Below the pieces are notes generated by a model. That model was not told the DNA's origin. It did not search any database and worked only from the letters and a program-made list of their open reading frames with translations. The translations under genes were made by a program, and so were the position numbers. Below, in pieces: positions 55,442-64,000 of a DNA stretch of 64,000 bases (position 1 is its first letter; each line of letters begins with the position of its first letter). This DNA is from Ignavibacteria bacterium (GTDB lineage Bacteria > Bacteroidota > Ignavibacteria > Kapaibacteriales > UBA4661), in NCBI GenBank assembly GCA_014654705.1, contig JACVZY010000118.1, forward strand, positions 53,367 to 117,366, given 5' to 3'.

Positions 55442-56713
55442 ATGCTCCATCGCTTACATTTTCTTCACATCGCTTTGAAGGCGCTCTGCGGCTTCTTTTT
55501 CGTACTGACCATTGGGTCGTGTCAAGACTTTGTGCAAGGTGTCTCGAAGCCGATTAACGCTATCAACGATGCGGATTTGAATAGCGAAGCACAGTTGCCC
55601 GTGCTGTTTTCCGGTATTGCAGGTTATTTCGGACAATACTGGCGTTTCGCTTCGATGTATTTATCCACACTTTCCGATGAGTTTACGACGGTCGAAGGTA
55701 TTTCTCAAAACACAGTGTTCCCGATTTTTCAAGAATTTGATAAAGGAACTCCTCTGCTGGAGCGTACAAATCGTGAATGGGGGCGGCTGGGAGCAGCACG
55801 CTTCCACGCACAAGACCTTCTCGACCGAGTACCCAGTATCGCTTTTTCACAGGACAGTAATCGCCGTAAGTGCTTGTTTGTGGGATATTTTTACCTTGCG
55901 CTCGTGCAGCACCATTACGCAGCATTTTGGGGGATTTCGCCGCGTAGGGGTGGTGGAGTATTGCTCGGTGGTCCGTTTATTCCTTCGTCACAAATGCACG
56001 ATACAGCCGTGATGAACTTTACTCGCGCTTTAGAGTATGCTCGCACGGGCTATGAGCGACGTTTGGTGAATTCCTTTTTGGCTCGTATTCATCTTTTAGA
56101 AGGACGGTATAATGAGTGTCTGAGTACTGCACAGCTTGGTTTACGTGAGGGCGATGCGCCGATGTCGCTTCTCTATCCTACTCAATCGCAAAATATCTGG
56201 TTCGATAATGCCGGTGTGAATCATCAAATTATTCCCGCAGCCCGCTTCCGTGCATACATAGATGCAGAGCCGGCGGAAGCGGGTCGTATCCCGTTGACAG
56301 TCGGTACGACTCCCCTACCAAGCCGCACCACGCCTTACTATGTACAGGCAAAATATAATGCCGACACCTCGCAGATAGATCTTATCACGTGGCAGGAAAA
56401 TGCACTGATGATAGCAGAAATGCTGGTACGAAATAATAGCCCTTCTACTGCGGCTTTGGTGGAAGTCAATCGGGTTCGTGCTGCTGTGCCGCGTCTGGCA
56501 GGTATTCCGGCTTTGGCGTTGCGAAGCGTGACCAATCTCGATTCTATTCGTCTTGAGCGCCAAAAACAGCTTTTCGCAACGGGGTTGCGAATTCTTGATC
56601 AGCGCCGCTTTGCGGACTGGCATTTCCCGCCTGCACAGGCAAGTACGGCGTGGCATTATTTGCCAATCGCTGAAAATGAACGGACTGCGAATCCGAATCT
56701 GCTGCCGAATTGA
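55442..56713 (+). CDS. SusD/RagB-like surface lipoprotein
   Basis: ATG 55442 is one base after the SusC stop, so the two are tightly coupled. 423 residues with lipobox IGSC (Cys26). The helical TPR-like body and C-terminal AALVEVNRVRAAVPRLAG, SIRLERQKQLFATGLRILDQRRF and PIAENERTANPNL are the SusD signature, the last being the usual ending. It would bind nutrient at the cell surface and close the SusC transporter as a lid. It is shorter than typical SusD (about 500-550). Confidence 0.92.
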   Translation: MLHRLHFLHIALKALCGFFFVLTIGSCQDFVQGVSKPINAINDADLNSEAQLPVLFSGIAGYFGQYWRFASMYLSTLSDEFTTVEGISQNTVFPIFQEFDKGTPLLERTNREWGRLGAARFHAQDLLDRVPSIAFSQDSNRRKCLFVGYFYLALVQHHYAAFWGISPRRGGGVLLGGPFIPSSQMHDTAVMNFTRALEYARTGYERRLVNSFLARIHLLEGRYNECLSTAQLGLREGDAPMSLLYPTQSQNIWFDNAGVNHQIIPAARFRAYIDAEPAEAGRIPLTVGTTPLPSRTTPYYVQAKYNADTSQIDLITWQENALMIAEMLVRNNSPSTAALVEVNRVRAAVPRLAGIPALALRSVTNLDSIRLERQKQLFATGLRILDQRRFADWHFPPAQASTAWHYLPIAENERTANPNLLPN

Positions 56714-56843
56714 ATGTGAGCTTGGATTGTATTACGTTTTGAATGATGAGTTTTGAGTTTTGCAGGCGCAAACAATTGCTACATAATGCTTTCGAAAAAC
56801 TGCTTTGCCATCCTGTTTTTTTTCATTTCTCTGTGATAGTCTC

Positions 56844-59800
56844 ATGTCTCTATGGTGTTTTGTGTTGCCCGTCCTCCTCAGCATTGCTGCTTCGGCACAC
56901 GCGCTTGCGCAGGTATCGGTTGGAGCGCCCGCAAATTTTTTACCGGAAAATTTGTCGGGTAAACGCTTGGTGCGTATCAGCACCGAACAAGGTTTGTCTT
57001 CGCGTGCTCTCACCTCTGCAGTGCAGGACAGAAGCGGTTTCCTCTGGTTCGGCACACAAAACGGTTTGAATCGTTATGACGGCGTAACAACGACTGTTTT
57101 TAGCGCTATTGTGGGCGATACGACGACCCTGCCCGACAATGCCGTAACGCATCTCCACGAAGACAAACGAGGCAGGCTCTGGGTGGCAACAAAGTCAGGA
57201 TTGGCGCTGTATCAAAGCGGTCGTCGCGCGTTTACCACATTTCTGCGAGGGCAGTCCGTAGCCGATATTACCGAGGATTCGCGGGGTGTGCTTTGGCTCA
57301 CGCTGCGCTCCGTCGGTACAAAAACAAATGCCTTGTGCTTATTCAATCCCGAAACCGCACAGGAAGTGCGGTTTGAGGAAGCGGCTCACGGCTTGCGTTC
57401 GGCGTATTTGTATGATGTACTGGAGGATAAGCGCGGCACAGTCTGGCTAGGCACAGCAAACGGACTGTACAAATACAATCGCACGACCGCGAACTTTACA
57501 GCCTTCTTAACGGATACTGCTTCGTCGGGCGCATTTGCAAAAGCATTGAAATCCCATGTTCACGCTCTATGCGAAGATATGCAAGGTGCGCTCTGGATAG
57601 GTACTGACGGCGGGCTGGGGCGATGCACTGACCGCGAGAAAGGAACAATTGAGTGGTTCAGAACCGACGGTGGTGTACTGGCATTGCATTGTGATCGGCA
57701 AGGCGCTCTCTGGGCGGCAATCGTCCAAGCAGGTGCAGTCGCCAACACTCTTCGTTTTGAGCGCGTGAGTGAGGGCATTCGCGAGCGCATGAGCGCACAA
57801 ACTATGGGATCTATGGGCAAAGAGTTAGGGGATAATTCGGGAAAGAACAACGCCACGAGCACAGTACCGATCGTACTCTTGGAAGGAAAAATACAGCGCC
57901 ATCGTATGGCAATAGATACCACCGGAACGCTTTGGTGGGGCGTTGGAAATGGTGTTATTGCATTTTGCGCAAATAATAGCACACTCAATTTATTGCTAAA
58001 CGATGTACAATCGCTGACACGAATTGCGTCCCCCGTCGTAGCTGCTGTTGTGGATAAGGAAAGCAATGTGCCGTTTTTTATCCGAGCAAATCAAGGCGTA
58101 GAGCGCTTCACAGAGGTTCATTCGTCCTTGTTTCGGCATTATGCTGCGAATAATGCGCATACGTCGTCCGCTATCCCACTGCTTTCGGCAAGGGTTTCAG
58201 CGCTGTATGAAGCTGCTGATGGTGCTTTGTGGATTGGGTATGCAAACGGCGCGGGTGCAAGCCGCTATGACCGAAAGAGCGGTACAACGACGCATTTTCG
58301 CCAAGATCCCGCAAACCCAGCATCCGTGAGCGGTTTGGGTGGCGAGACCAGTGTGTGGGCATTTTTGAACGATAAACGTGGTCAGATGTGGCTTGGTGTG
58401 TATGCTGCCGACAGGTGGAACGGCGGCAATCAAGGATTCACACATTTTCCTGTTATGCAAGGGCAAACTGTACCCGTGACGGCATTCCTAGAAGACCGAT
58501 TCGGTACGTTTTGGGTTGGAAGTAAATTGGGTTTGGCTATTCTTGACCGCACCACAGGGCGTGTACAGCGTTTTGTGAACAAGCCAAATGACGAAACAAG
58601 TTTGGGTAATAATGTCGTCAATGCTTTGCTCGAAGACCGCGCAGGGCGCTTGTGGATAGCGCACGAAGGCGGGCTGGACCGCTACGACGCAAAAACAAAG
58701 CAGTTTCAGCACTTCCGCGCCGATGCTTCTAACCCTCAGTCCCTGCTTGCTTCGGCGGTAACGTGTCTGCATGAAGATATGCAAGGACGCTTTTGGGTGG
58801 GCACACGCGGCGGCTTGCATTTGTTTGATAGGGAAAAAGGCGTTGTTGCGGCGCGATATCTCGGTCGTGCGGGTACGAATGGTCTGCCGGATAGCCATAT
58901 TGCGTCGCTGGTGAGCGATACGCGCGGCGCGTTGTGGATAAGCACACCGCGCGGGCTATGCCGCTTTGTTCCTGAAAAAAATGCTTTTCGTACTTACAAC
59001 GCCAGTGATGGTTTGCCTGATGGTGAGTTTCTCGACCGTGCAGCAGTTCGCACTAGTGATGGTGCGCTGTGGTTTGGCTCGGCGAATGGCATTACAACGT
59101 TTTATCCTGATAGTATTTTGCCTAATCTTCATCCGCCGACCGTTGTGCTGACGGAAGTCCGTAAATTCGGCGTTCCTGCTGCTTTGGCAGTACCGTTGCC
59201 TACGTTGGTGGCAGAAGGAAGACCGCTTGAACTTGGTTATGATGACAAGGTTGTGAGTATTGATTATGCCGCACTTGATTTTGCTGGCGATGCCGCAAAG
59301 GCGCATTACGCCTACAAGTTGGAGGGGTTCGATACTGACTGGCTGTACGTGGGCGGGCAGCGCGAGGCAAAATATACCAATCTTCCGCCCGGCACATATA
59401 CCTTGCGTGTGAAAGCAGCGAATGGCGATGGCGTGTGGAACGAATCGGGCGTGAGTTTGCGCGTCATGGTTTTGCCGCCGTGGTGGCTTGCGTGGTGGTT
59501 CTTATCGCTTGTTGGCTGCTTTGTGGTTGCGGCGTTTTGGGGCGTTTATCGCTGGCGTGTGCGCTCAATCCAGCAACGAAATAAAGAACTGGAGCGCCTT
59601 GTAGACGAGCGTACGGACCTTCTGCAAAGTGCAAACACGGAAGTAGGTCGTCAACTGGAAATATTGCACGTGCAGGCGCAAGAAATTGAAATAGCAAATG
59701 CTCAGCTTCAAGAAATTAATCTTGAGCTTGACCATACTGTGACTGAGCTGAAAGGCACACAGGCACAACTCGTGCAAAGCGAGCGCTTAAATGCTGCCGG

Positions 59801-60503
59801 AATGTTGACTGCAGGGGTCATGCACGAAATTAACAACCCCAATTCATCGGTGTTTTCGGCATTGGAGCTTGTGGAGGGACGTTTGGACGGCTTGGAGCGG
59901 CATTTTCTCGCCATGCTGGATGAGCGAGACCGTGGATTACCGGAAGCAACGGGGTTTGTGAGTATGATTTCCAAAACGCGGGAAATTCTTGCTGTTGCAC
60001 TCAATGGTTCGGAGCGTATTAAAAATATTGTTGCGGCGCTACAAGGTTTTACCAAACATCAGCACGATGGAAGGTCGAAAAATAATATTGCTGCCGAGAT
60101 ACACACGACCGTAACGATGTTCTGCTATCAGTTCAAAGATGTGGGCGTGGAAGAGAGTATTCCTACCGATTGGCGCATTGAGGGTATGTGGGCAGAATTA
60201 AATCAAGCAATACTCAATCTGCTTGTAAATGCTGCACAGGCAGGCGCAACCAAGATTGCTATTATTGCCGACCCAGTACGCAACGGTACTATCACTATTC
60301 GTATTGTCGATAATGGCGATGGAATGGACACCGAGACACAAACCCGAATTTTTGAGCCGTTCTTTACGACCCGAAGCGTTGGCAATAGCGGTTTGGGATT
60401 GAGTATCACGCAAAAGATTATTGAGCGGCACGGCGGTTCTATCACGGTAGAAAGTCGCGCCGGAGATGGTACGACGTTTCAAATAACGCTTCCGGCGCAT
60501 TAG
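56844..60503 (+). CDS. Propeller sensor histidine kinase (second copy type)
   Basis: ATG 56844 gives about 1219 residues. A signal peptide ends AHALAQ, followed by about 14 Reg_prop repeats (EDKRGRLWVAT type), a Y_Y_Y domain (YKLEGFDTDWLYVGG), one membrane helix and a coiled coil. The HisKA region has GVMHEINNPNSSV (NtrB/HisKA-type His) and the ATPase has NLLVNAAQAGA and GLGLSITQKIIERHGG. The kinase core differs from the one at 36989-40375, so the two arose by domain shuffling. It follows the SusC/SusD pair and may report ligand presence. Confidence 0.92.
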   Translation: MSLWCFVLPVLLSIAASAHALAQVSVGAPANFLPENLSGKRLVRISTEQGLSSRALTSAVQDRSGFLWFGTQNGLNRYDGVTTTVFSAIVGDTTTLPDNAVTHLHEDKRGRLWVATKSGLALYQSGRRAFTTFLRGQSVADITEDSRGVLWLTLRSVGTKTNALCLFNPETAQEVRFEEAAHGLRSAYLYDVLEDKRGTVWLGTANGLYKYNRTTANFTAFLTDTASSGAFAKALKSHVHALCEDMQGALWIGTDGGLGRCTDREKGTIEWFRTDGGVLALHCDRQGALWAAIVQAGAVANTLRFERVSEGIRERMSAQTMGSMGKELGDNSGKNNATSTVPIVLLEGKIQRHRMAIDTTGTLWWGVGNGVIAFCANNSTLNLLLNDVQSLTRIASPVVAAVVDKESNVPFFIRANQGVERFTEVHSSLFRHYAANNAHTSSAIPLLSARVSALYEAADGALWIGYANGAGASRYDRKSGTTTHFRQDPANPASVSGLGGETSVWAFLNDKRGQMWLGVYAADRWNGGNQGFTHFPVMQGQTVPVTAFLEDRFGTFWVGSKLGLAILDRTTGRVQRFVNKPNDETSLGNNVVNALLEDRAGRLWIAHEGGLDRYDAKTKQFQHFRADASNPQSLLASAVTCLHEDMQGRFWVGTRGGLHLFDREKGVVAARYLGRAGTNGLPDSHIASLVSDTRGALWISTPRGLCRFVPEKNAFRTYNASDGLPDGEFLDRAAVRTSDGALWFGSANGITTFYPDSILPNLHPPTVVLTEVRKFGVPAALAVPLPTLVAEGRPLELGYDDKVVSIDYAALDFAGDAAKAHYAYKLEGFDTDWLYVGGQREAKYTNLPPGTYTLRVKAANGDGVWNESGVSLRVMVLPPWWLAWWFLSLVGCFVVAAFWGVYRWRVRSIQQRNKELERLVDERTDLLQSANTEVGRQLEILHVQAQEIEIANAQLQEINLELDHTVTELKGTQAQLVQSERLNAAGMLTAGVMHEINNPNSSVFSALELVEGRLDGLERHFLAMLDERDRGLPEATGFVSMISKTREILAVALNGSERIKNIVAALQGFTKHQHDGRSKNNIAAEIHTTVTMFCYQFKDVGVEESIPTDWRIEGMWAELNQAILNLLVNAAQAGATKIAIIADPVRNGTITIRIVDNGDGMDTETQTRIFEPFFTTRSVGNSGLGLSITQKIIERHGGSITVESRAGDGTTFQITLPAH

Positions 60504-60650
60504 TGTAAATGGGTACGGTGCGCGTCGTTTTGGGGAAGCGTGGGGCGGAACGCAAAAATTTTCCCTCTTCATTCCCCGTAGATTCCGTATTTTTGCCCTT
60601 CTTACAGAAATTTTCTCAACACTTGTTTCACATTTTACCCCAACATCATC

Positions 60651-61364
60651 ATGGGTCGTATTTTTGAAAAGCGCAAACACAAGATGTTTGCACGGTTCGA
60701 CAAGATGGCAAAGACCTTCACTCGCATCGGTAAAGAAATTGCCATTGCCGTCAAGGCGGGCGGCGCAAACCCTGATTCTAACCCGCGTCTTCGTGCTGCC
60801 ATGCAAAACGCGAAAGCCAGCGCGATGCCCAAAGACCGCGTGGAGGCTGCCATTAAGCGTGCCTCCGGTAAAGAGGCTCTGGACTTGCAGGAAGTAGTCT
60901 ATGAGGGCTATGGTCCGCATGGCGTGGCGCTTGTCGTCGAAACCGCTACGGACAATCCCACGCGCACGGTAGCGAATGTACGCAGTTATTTCAATAAACT
61001 GGGCGGTTCACTCTCGACGGCGGGCGCACTGGAGTTTATGTTCCAGCGTAAGGGCGTGTTTAAGATTGCTCCCGGTGCAAAGCCGCTTGATGAGCTGGAG
61101 CTGGAATTGATAGACATGGGCGCTGACGATGTGGAAGTAGATGAAGAAGATAACATCATCATTGCATACACGGAGTTCGAGGGCTTTGCCAAGATGCAGC
61201 GAACACTGGAGGAAAAGGGCTTGGATGTAAAAAGCGCAGAGTTACAGCGCATTGCGAACACCACCACAAGCCTGAGTGAAGAGCAGATGGACGAAGTCGG
61301 CAAGCTCATTGACCGCCTCGAAGAAGATGACGACGTGCAGAATGTTTTTCATAATATTGCGTAA
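60651..61364 (+). CDS. YebC/PmpR (TACO1) family protein
   Basis: A 237-residue protein of normal family length. The N-terminus MGRIFEKRKHKMFARFDKMAK and KEIAIAVKAGG, then PKDRVEAAIKRASG and YEGYGPHGVALVVETATDNPTRTV and FMFQRKGVF are diagnostic. Members are translation factors or transcription regulators (PmpR/YebC). Of the two subtypes its form with GRIFEKRKHKMFARFDKM resembles YeeN/YebC-II-like proteins rather than those starting with AGHSKW. Terminator follows. Confidence 0.92.
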   Translation: MGRIFEKRKHKMFARFDKMAKTFTRIGKEIAIAVKAGGANPDSNPRLRAAMQNAKASAMPKDRVEAAIKRASGKEALDLQEVVYEGYGPHGVALVVETATDNPTRTVANVRSYFNKLGGSLSTAGALEFMFQRKGVFKIAPGAKPLDELELELIDMGADDVEVDEEDNIIIAYTEFEGFAKMQRTLEEKGLDVKSAELQRIANTTTSLSEEQMDEVGKLIDRLEEDDDVQNVFHNIA

Positions 61365-61392
61365 AAGAGCACCTGTTTTTTTGAAGCAGTAG

Positions 61393-61434
61393 AAAGGTCA
61401 GTCGAGCAACGTTTTTGTTCGGCTGGCCTTTTTC
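61393..61434 (+). terminator. Intrinsic terminator after the YebC-family gene
   Basis: AAAGGTCAGTCGA pairs with TCGGCTGGCCTTT (with G-U pairs), followed by TTTTT, 29 bases after the stop codon. Confidence 0.8.
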
Positions 61435-61472
61435 GCATTTCATAACGCCGTCGCCGCACGTGTCAATAAAAA

Positions 61473-61503
61473 AACCCTTGCATCATTGATGATTACAAGG
61501 GTT
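61473..61503 (-). terminator. Intrinsic terminator after rpmB
   Basis: AACCCTTG / CAAGGGTT with a second ATCA/TGAT pairing inside. On the minus strand it runs into TTTTTTT. It lies 70 bases after the rpmB stop. Confidence 0.85.
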
Positions 61504-61574
61504 ATTCCTTTTCGGTGATGGTGCTATTGTCGTCAATTCGTCTAAAGAGTATTGCCGTGGTTTAGCATCTCAAT

Positions 61575-61811
61575 TTAAGCCATCGTACCTTTTGCTCGTG
61601 CTTCTTTCGCAACAGCGACGAAGCCTTTTTTGTCAATGGTGCGCATTGCGCGCGTAGAAATTTTCAGAGTTACAAATTTTCCTTCTTCCGGTACCCAAAT
61701 ACGTTTCTTCTGAAGATTCGGGAGGAAGCGGCGGCGTGTTTTGTTGTTCGAGTGCGATACGTTATTGCCGTACTGCACTGTTTTGCCGGTGATTTCGCAA
61801 ACTTTCGACAT
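61575..61811 (-). CDS. rpmB: 50S ribosomal protein bL28
   Basis: 78 residues, normal for bL28: [41 protein letters not shown] (given here as its start SKVCEITGK and [12 protein letters not shown]) and the C-terminal [16 protein letters not shown]. It is isolated from other ribosomal genes, and on the opposite strand to its neighbours. Confidence 0.97.
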   Translation of the reverse strand: MSKVCEITGKTVQYGNNVSHSNNKTRRRFLPNLQKKRIWVPEEGKFVTLKISTRAMRTIDKKGFVAVAKEARAKGTMA

Positions 61812-62022
61812 GGCGTTGACGTAATAATGTTTGATAAAGGTTTAGTTCATTTTTTCGTAGCCCCAAATATACGAGTTCAACACGATATTACCAAAAAATC
61901 TTTTTGATTTCCAGCATAAAACCTCTAATTTCGCCCCATTCACTTGCAGTTTTATGCTCAAAGAGGGCATTATCTCTGCAATTTGGTGCTATCCCTTGTC
62001 CTTCATTTTTCATCTTTTGGTT

Positions 62023-63021
62023 ATGATTCCTGTTTTCGACCTTCATTGCGACCTTTTGTCGTACATCACCGGCATACCCGATGCCGACCCTGAAAATTCA
62101 ACGGAAATTGGCTCTTCGCTCGTATCCTTGCGCGAGGGCAACGTCAAATTGCAAACAATGGCAATTTATGTGGCGACCGAGGAAGGCAGCACCGAAAGCG
62201 GGATTGAGCAAAGTGTTGCATTCTTGGAGTTGTTAGATAATTACAGCCAATACGTGCAGCACGTGGACGAGGCGGAAGACTGGCAAGATGTGTTGGAATC
62301 CGACCGCACGACAATTATCGCCGCCATCGAAAATGCGTCTGCATTTTGTGAGGAAGGCGACGACCTCGACGACGGACTGGCAATGTTTGAGACGATGATT
62401 GAGAACACGGGCGCGATGCTCTACGTCTCGCTGACACACAACGACGAAAACCGCTTTGGTGGTGGCAATGACGCTCCCGGTGTAGGCTTGAAGCCAGACG
62501 GGCGGGTGCTTTTGGAGTATCTGAGCGGCATGAATATCGCTGTGGACCTTTCGCATACGAGTGATGCGCTTGCACGGGGCATTATTGAGTGCATTGATAA
62601 GTACAGCCTTGATATTCCGCTCATTGCCAGCCACTCGAATTTTCGTGCTGTCCACAATCACGAGCGTAATCTCCCCGACGACCTTGTGCAAGAAATTATC
62701 ACTCGCGGCGGACTTATCGGGATGAATTTTTATCGAGAATTTGTGCACGAAACCAATCCCGATGCTCTGTATGAGCACATCCTCTACGGTATTGAGCGTG
62801 GAGCAGGTACGCATCTCGCATTTGGTTCCGATTTCTTTTTCTCCCTCGGCACGGACGAAGATGAGGACAACGATGCGCAAGAAGATTTCTTCCACGAACA
62901 CCGCAACTCTGCTCAGTTTCCGTATATTCTGGAGCGTTTGGGTGGTATGATTTCGGAGGAGCAGCTGCATCGCATTGCCTACGCAAACGCATACAACTTT
63001 CTGGAGCGTTTGTGGGGGTAA
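62023..63021 (+). CDS. Membrane dipeptidase (peptidase M19) family enzyme
   Basis: ATG 62023 gives 332 residues; the longer frame to 61954 adds a weak hydrophobic N-terminus. Metal ligands are His and Asp in VFDLHCDLL (about 5-13), Glu in IAAIENAS, His in DLSHTSD and His in IASHSNFRAVHNHERN, all as in M19. The enzyme hydrolyses dipeptides with a broad, often D-amino-acid tolerant range using two zinc ions. An acidic insertion (DEDEDNDAQED) near residue 285 is unusual. Confidence 0.9.
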   Translation: MIPVFDLHCDLLSYITGIPDADPENSTEIGSSLVSLREGNVKLQTMAIYVATEEGSTESGIEQSVAFLELLDNYSQYVQHVDEAEDWQDVLESDRTTIIAAIENASAFCEEGDDLDDGLAMFETMIENTGAMLYVSLTHNDENRFGGGNDAPGVGLKPDGRVLLEYLSGMNIAVDLSHTSDALARGIIECIDKYSLDIPLIASHSNFRAVHNHERNLPDDLVQEIITRGGLIGMNFYREFVHETNPDALYEHILYGIERGAGTHLAFGSDFFFSLGTDEDEDNDAQEDFFHEHRNSAQFPYILERLGGMISEEQLHRIAYANAYNFLERLWG

Positions 63022-63156
63022 TCCAAGCAGTTGTTTCTACGAATACATTTGCGTACAAGAAAAAGCTGTGGTACTTTGCGGAACGTACTGCCTCTCACCT
63101 CTCACGTATTAGCCAAACCTCTATTTGTTTCATTTTTTGTTCTGGAGAGTTGTTTT

Positions 63157-63834
63157 ATGAACAACACCATTAAACCGCTTATTGCTGAATTTATCGGCAC
63201 ATTCGCGCTGGTTTTTATTGGCGTTCTTGCCATTCAAGGGGTTGATATCGTGCAAGCACCGAATGGTCTGGCAAACCTCACCTCCATGGGTCTTGCACAT
63301 GGATTGACGATTGCTGTGATGATGGCTGCGCTTGGAGCTGTCTCCGGCGGACATTTTAATCCGGCTGTTACGTCGGCATTTATGGCGACGGGGCGCATGA
63401 ATCCTATTACGGGTGGCTTGTACATTGTGGCGCAGCTTGCGGGCGCGTCGGCAGCCGGCTTGTTGATAACGGGCTTATTTAGTGCACAGATTACCGGTGG
63501 CGGCACTCCAGCGCTTGCGCCGCAGGTTTCCGCCACAAGCGGCGTTATTTTGGAAGCTATTGGCACATTCTTTCTTGTACTGGTTTTTTTCGGTTCGGCT
63601 GTGGATGAACGTGCTCCGAAAAATGTTTTCCCGCTTGTTATCGGTTTGACGATGGCGGTAGATGTTATGGCGCTTGGTCCTTTAACGGGCGGAGCCGTGA
63701 ATCCTGCTCGCACCTTTGGGTCGGCGCTTGCATCGGGGATGTGGTCGAATCATATCATTTATTGGGTCGGTCCCATTGTTGGCGGAGTATTGGCTGGCTT
63801 GGTGCAGAATTTTGTGCTCATGGAGAGAAAATAG
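63157..63834 (+). CDS. MIP-family channel (aquaporin/glycerol facilitator)
   Basis: ATG 63157 with GGAG upstream gives 225 residues. Six membrane helices and both pore half-helix motifs are present: HFNPAVT (NPA 1) and AVNPART (NPA 2), with an N-terminal AEFIGTFALVFIG. The arginine after the second NPA (NPAR) is kept. The size and lack of a long loop suit an aquaporin-like water channel rather than GlpF. Terminator follows. Confidence 0.92.
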   Translation: MNNTIKPLIAEFIGTFALVFIGVLAIQGVDIVQAPNGLANLTSMGLAHGLTIAVMMAALGAVSGGHFNPAVTSAFMATGRMNPITGGLYIVAQLAGASAAGLLITGLFSAQITGGGTPALAPQVSATSGVILEAIGTFFLVLVFFGSAVDERAPKNVFPLVIGLTMAVDVMALGPLTGGAVNPARTFGSALASGMWSNHIIYWVGPIVGGVLAGLVQNFVLMERK

Positions 63835-63852
63835 TTTTTGTGCCCTTTGATC

Positions 63853-63886
63853 AAAACCGCTTGTATGCTTTCATGCAAGCGGTTTT
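63853..63886 (+). terminator. Intrinsic terminator after the aquaporin-family gene
   Basis: AAAACCGCTTG / CAAGCGGTTTT with a 12-base loop, followed by TGTTTTTG. Nothing further is seen between it and the window end. Confidence 0.88.
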
Positions 63887-64000
63887 TGTTTTTGAAAATA
63901 GATGTCCGTAAAATTCTTGACCGATTCAATGTAACCTTTTTGGATGTAAGGTTGTGGACAATAAAAGATTAAAATAGTAAGTTGCATTAATTCACGGAAT

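Overview
The window fits a Gram-negative member of the FCB superphylum (Bacteroidota/Chlorobiota/Kapabacteria-like). The evidence is type IX secretion C-terminal sorting domains on secreted enzymes, a SusC/SusD-type outer-membrane pair, giant periplasmic-propeller sensor kinases, outer-membrane barrels and lipoproteins, plus a class III polyhydroxyalkanoate (PHA) synthase. The genus cannot be named from the sequence alone. No rRNA, tRNA, CRISPR array or insertion sequence was seen. Both window edges are ordinary chromosome; the left edge cuts a gene.

Layout. 1-13.8 kb is mostly minus strand: a truncated PQQ-type dehydrogenase candidate, an ABC exporter half, a Uma2 nuclease-like protein, a MOSC protein, a DUF2156-like protein, three alpha/beta hydrolases, an outer-membrane barrel, a lipoprotein and a secreted modular PHB-depolymerase-type esterase. 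14-23.6 kb is a lipid/PHA region: acyl-CoA synthetase, chemoreceptor, a halohydrin-dehalogenase-type SDR, a GbsR/MarR-type regulator, PhaC and PhaE, and a divergent PhaZ7-like lipoprotein lipase/depolymerase. Three near-identical palindromes (GTTTGA-N6-TCAAAC) lie in the promoter regions of this area and suggest a small regulon.

23.7-28 kb holds a pirin, a Tat/T9SS DUF1501 protein and small proteins. 28.2-34.9 kb is a sulfur locus built round a Family 2A encapsulin nanocompartment (shell plus cysteine desulfurase cargo with a roughly 316-residue disordered N-terminus). It continues with O-succinylhomoserine sulfhydrylase, rhodanese, a DUF4395 membrane protein and a 1-Cys peroxiredoxin. The peroxiredoxin is preceded by a Met/Cys-rich leader peptide and an intrinsic terminator that look like a classical attenuator.

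35-45.7 kb is plus strand: a membrane chemoreceptor, a propeller histidine kinase, TrmO, a GroES-like protein, and a tightly packed cluster of ATPase, TOPRIM-like and unknown genes that may be a defence module. 45.8-60.5 kb holds an outer-membrane receptor, a second Uma2, a stand-alone MetH reactivation domain, a response-regulator/kinase fusion, a SusC/SusD pair and a second propeller kinase. 60.6-64 kb has housekeeping genes: YebC/PmpR, ribosomal protein bL28, an M19 dipeptidase and an aquaporin-family channel.
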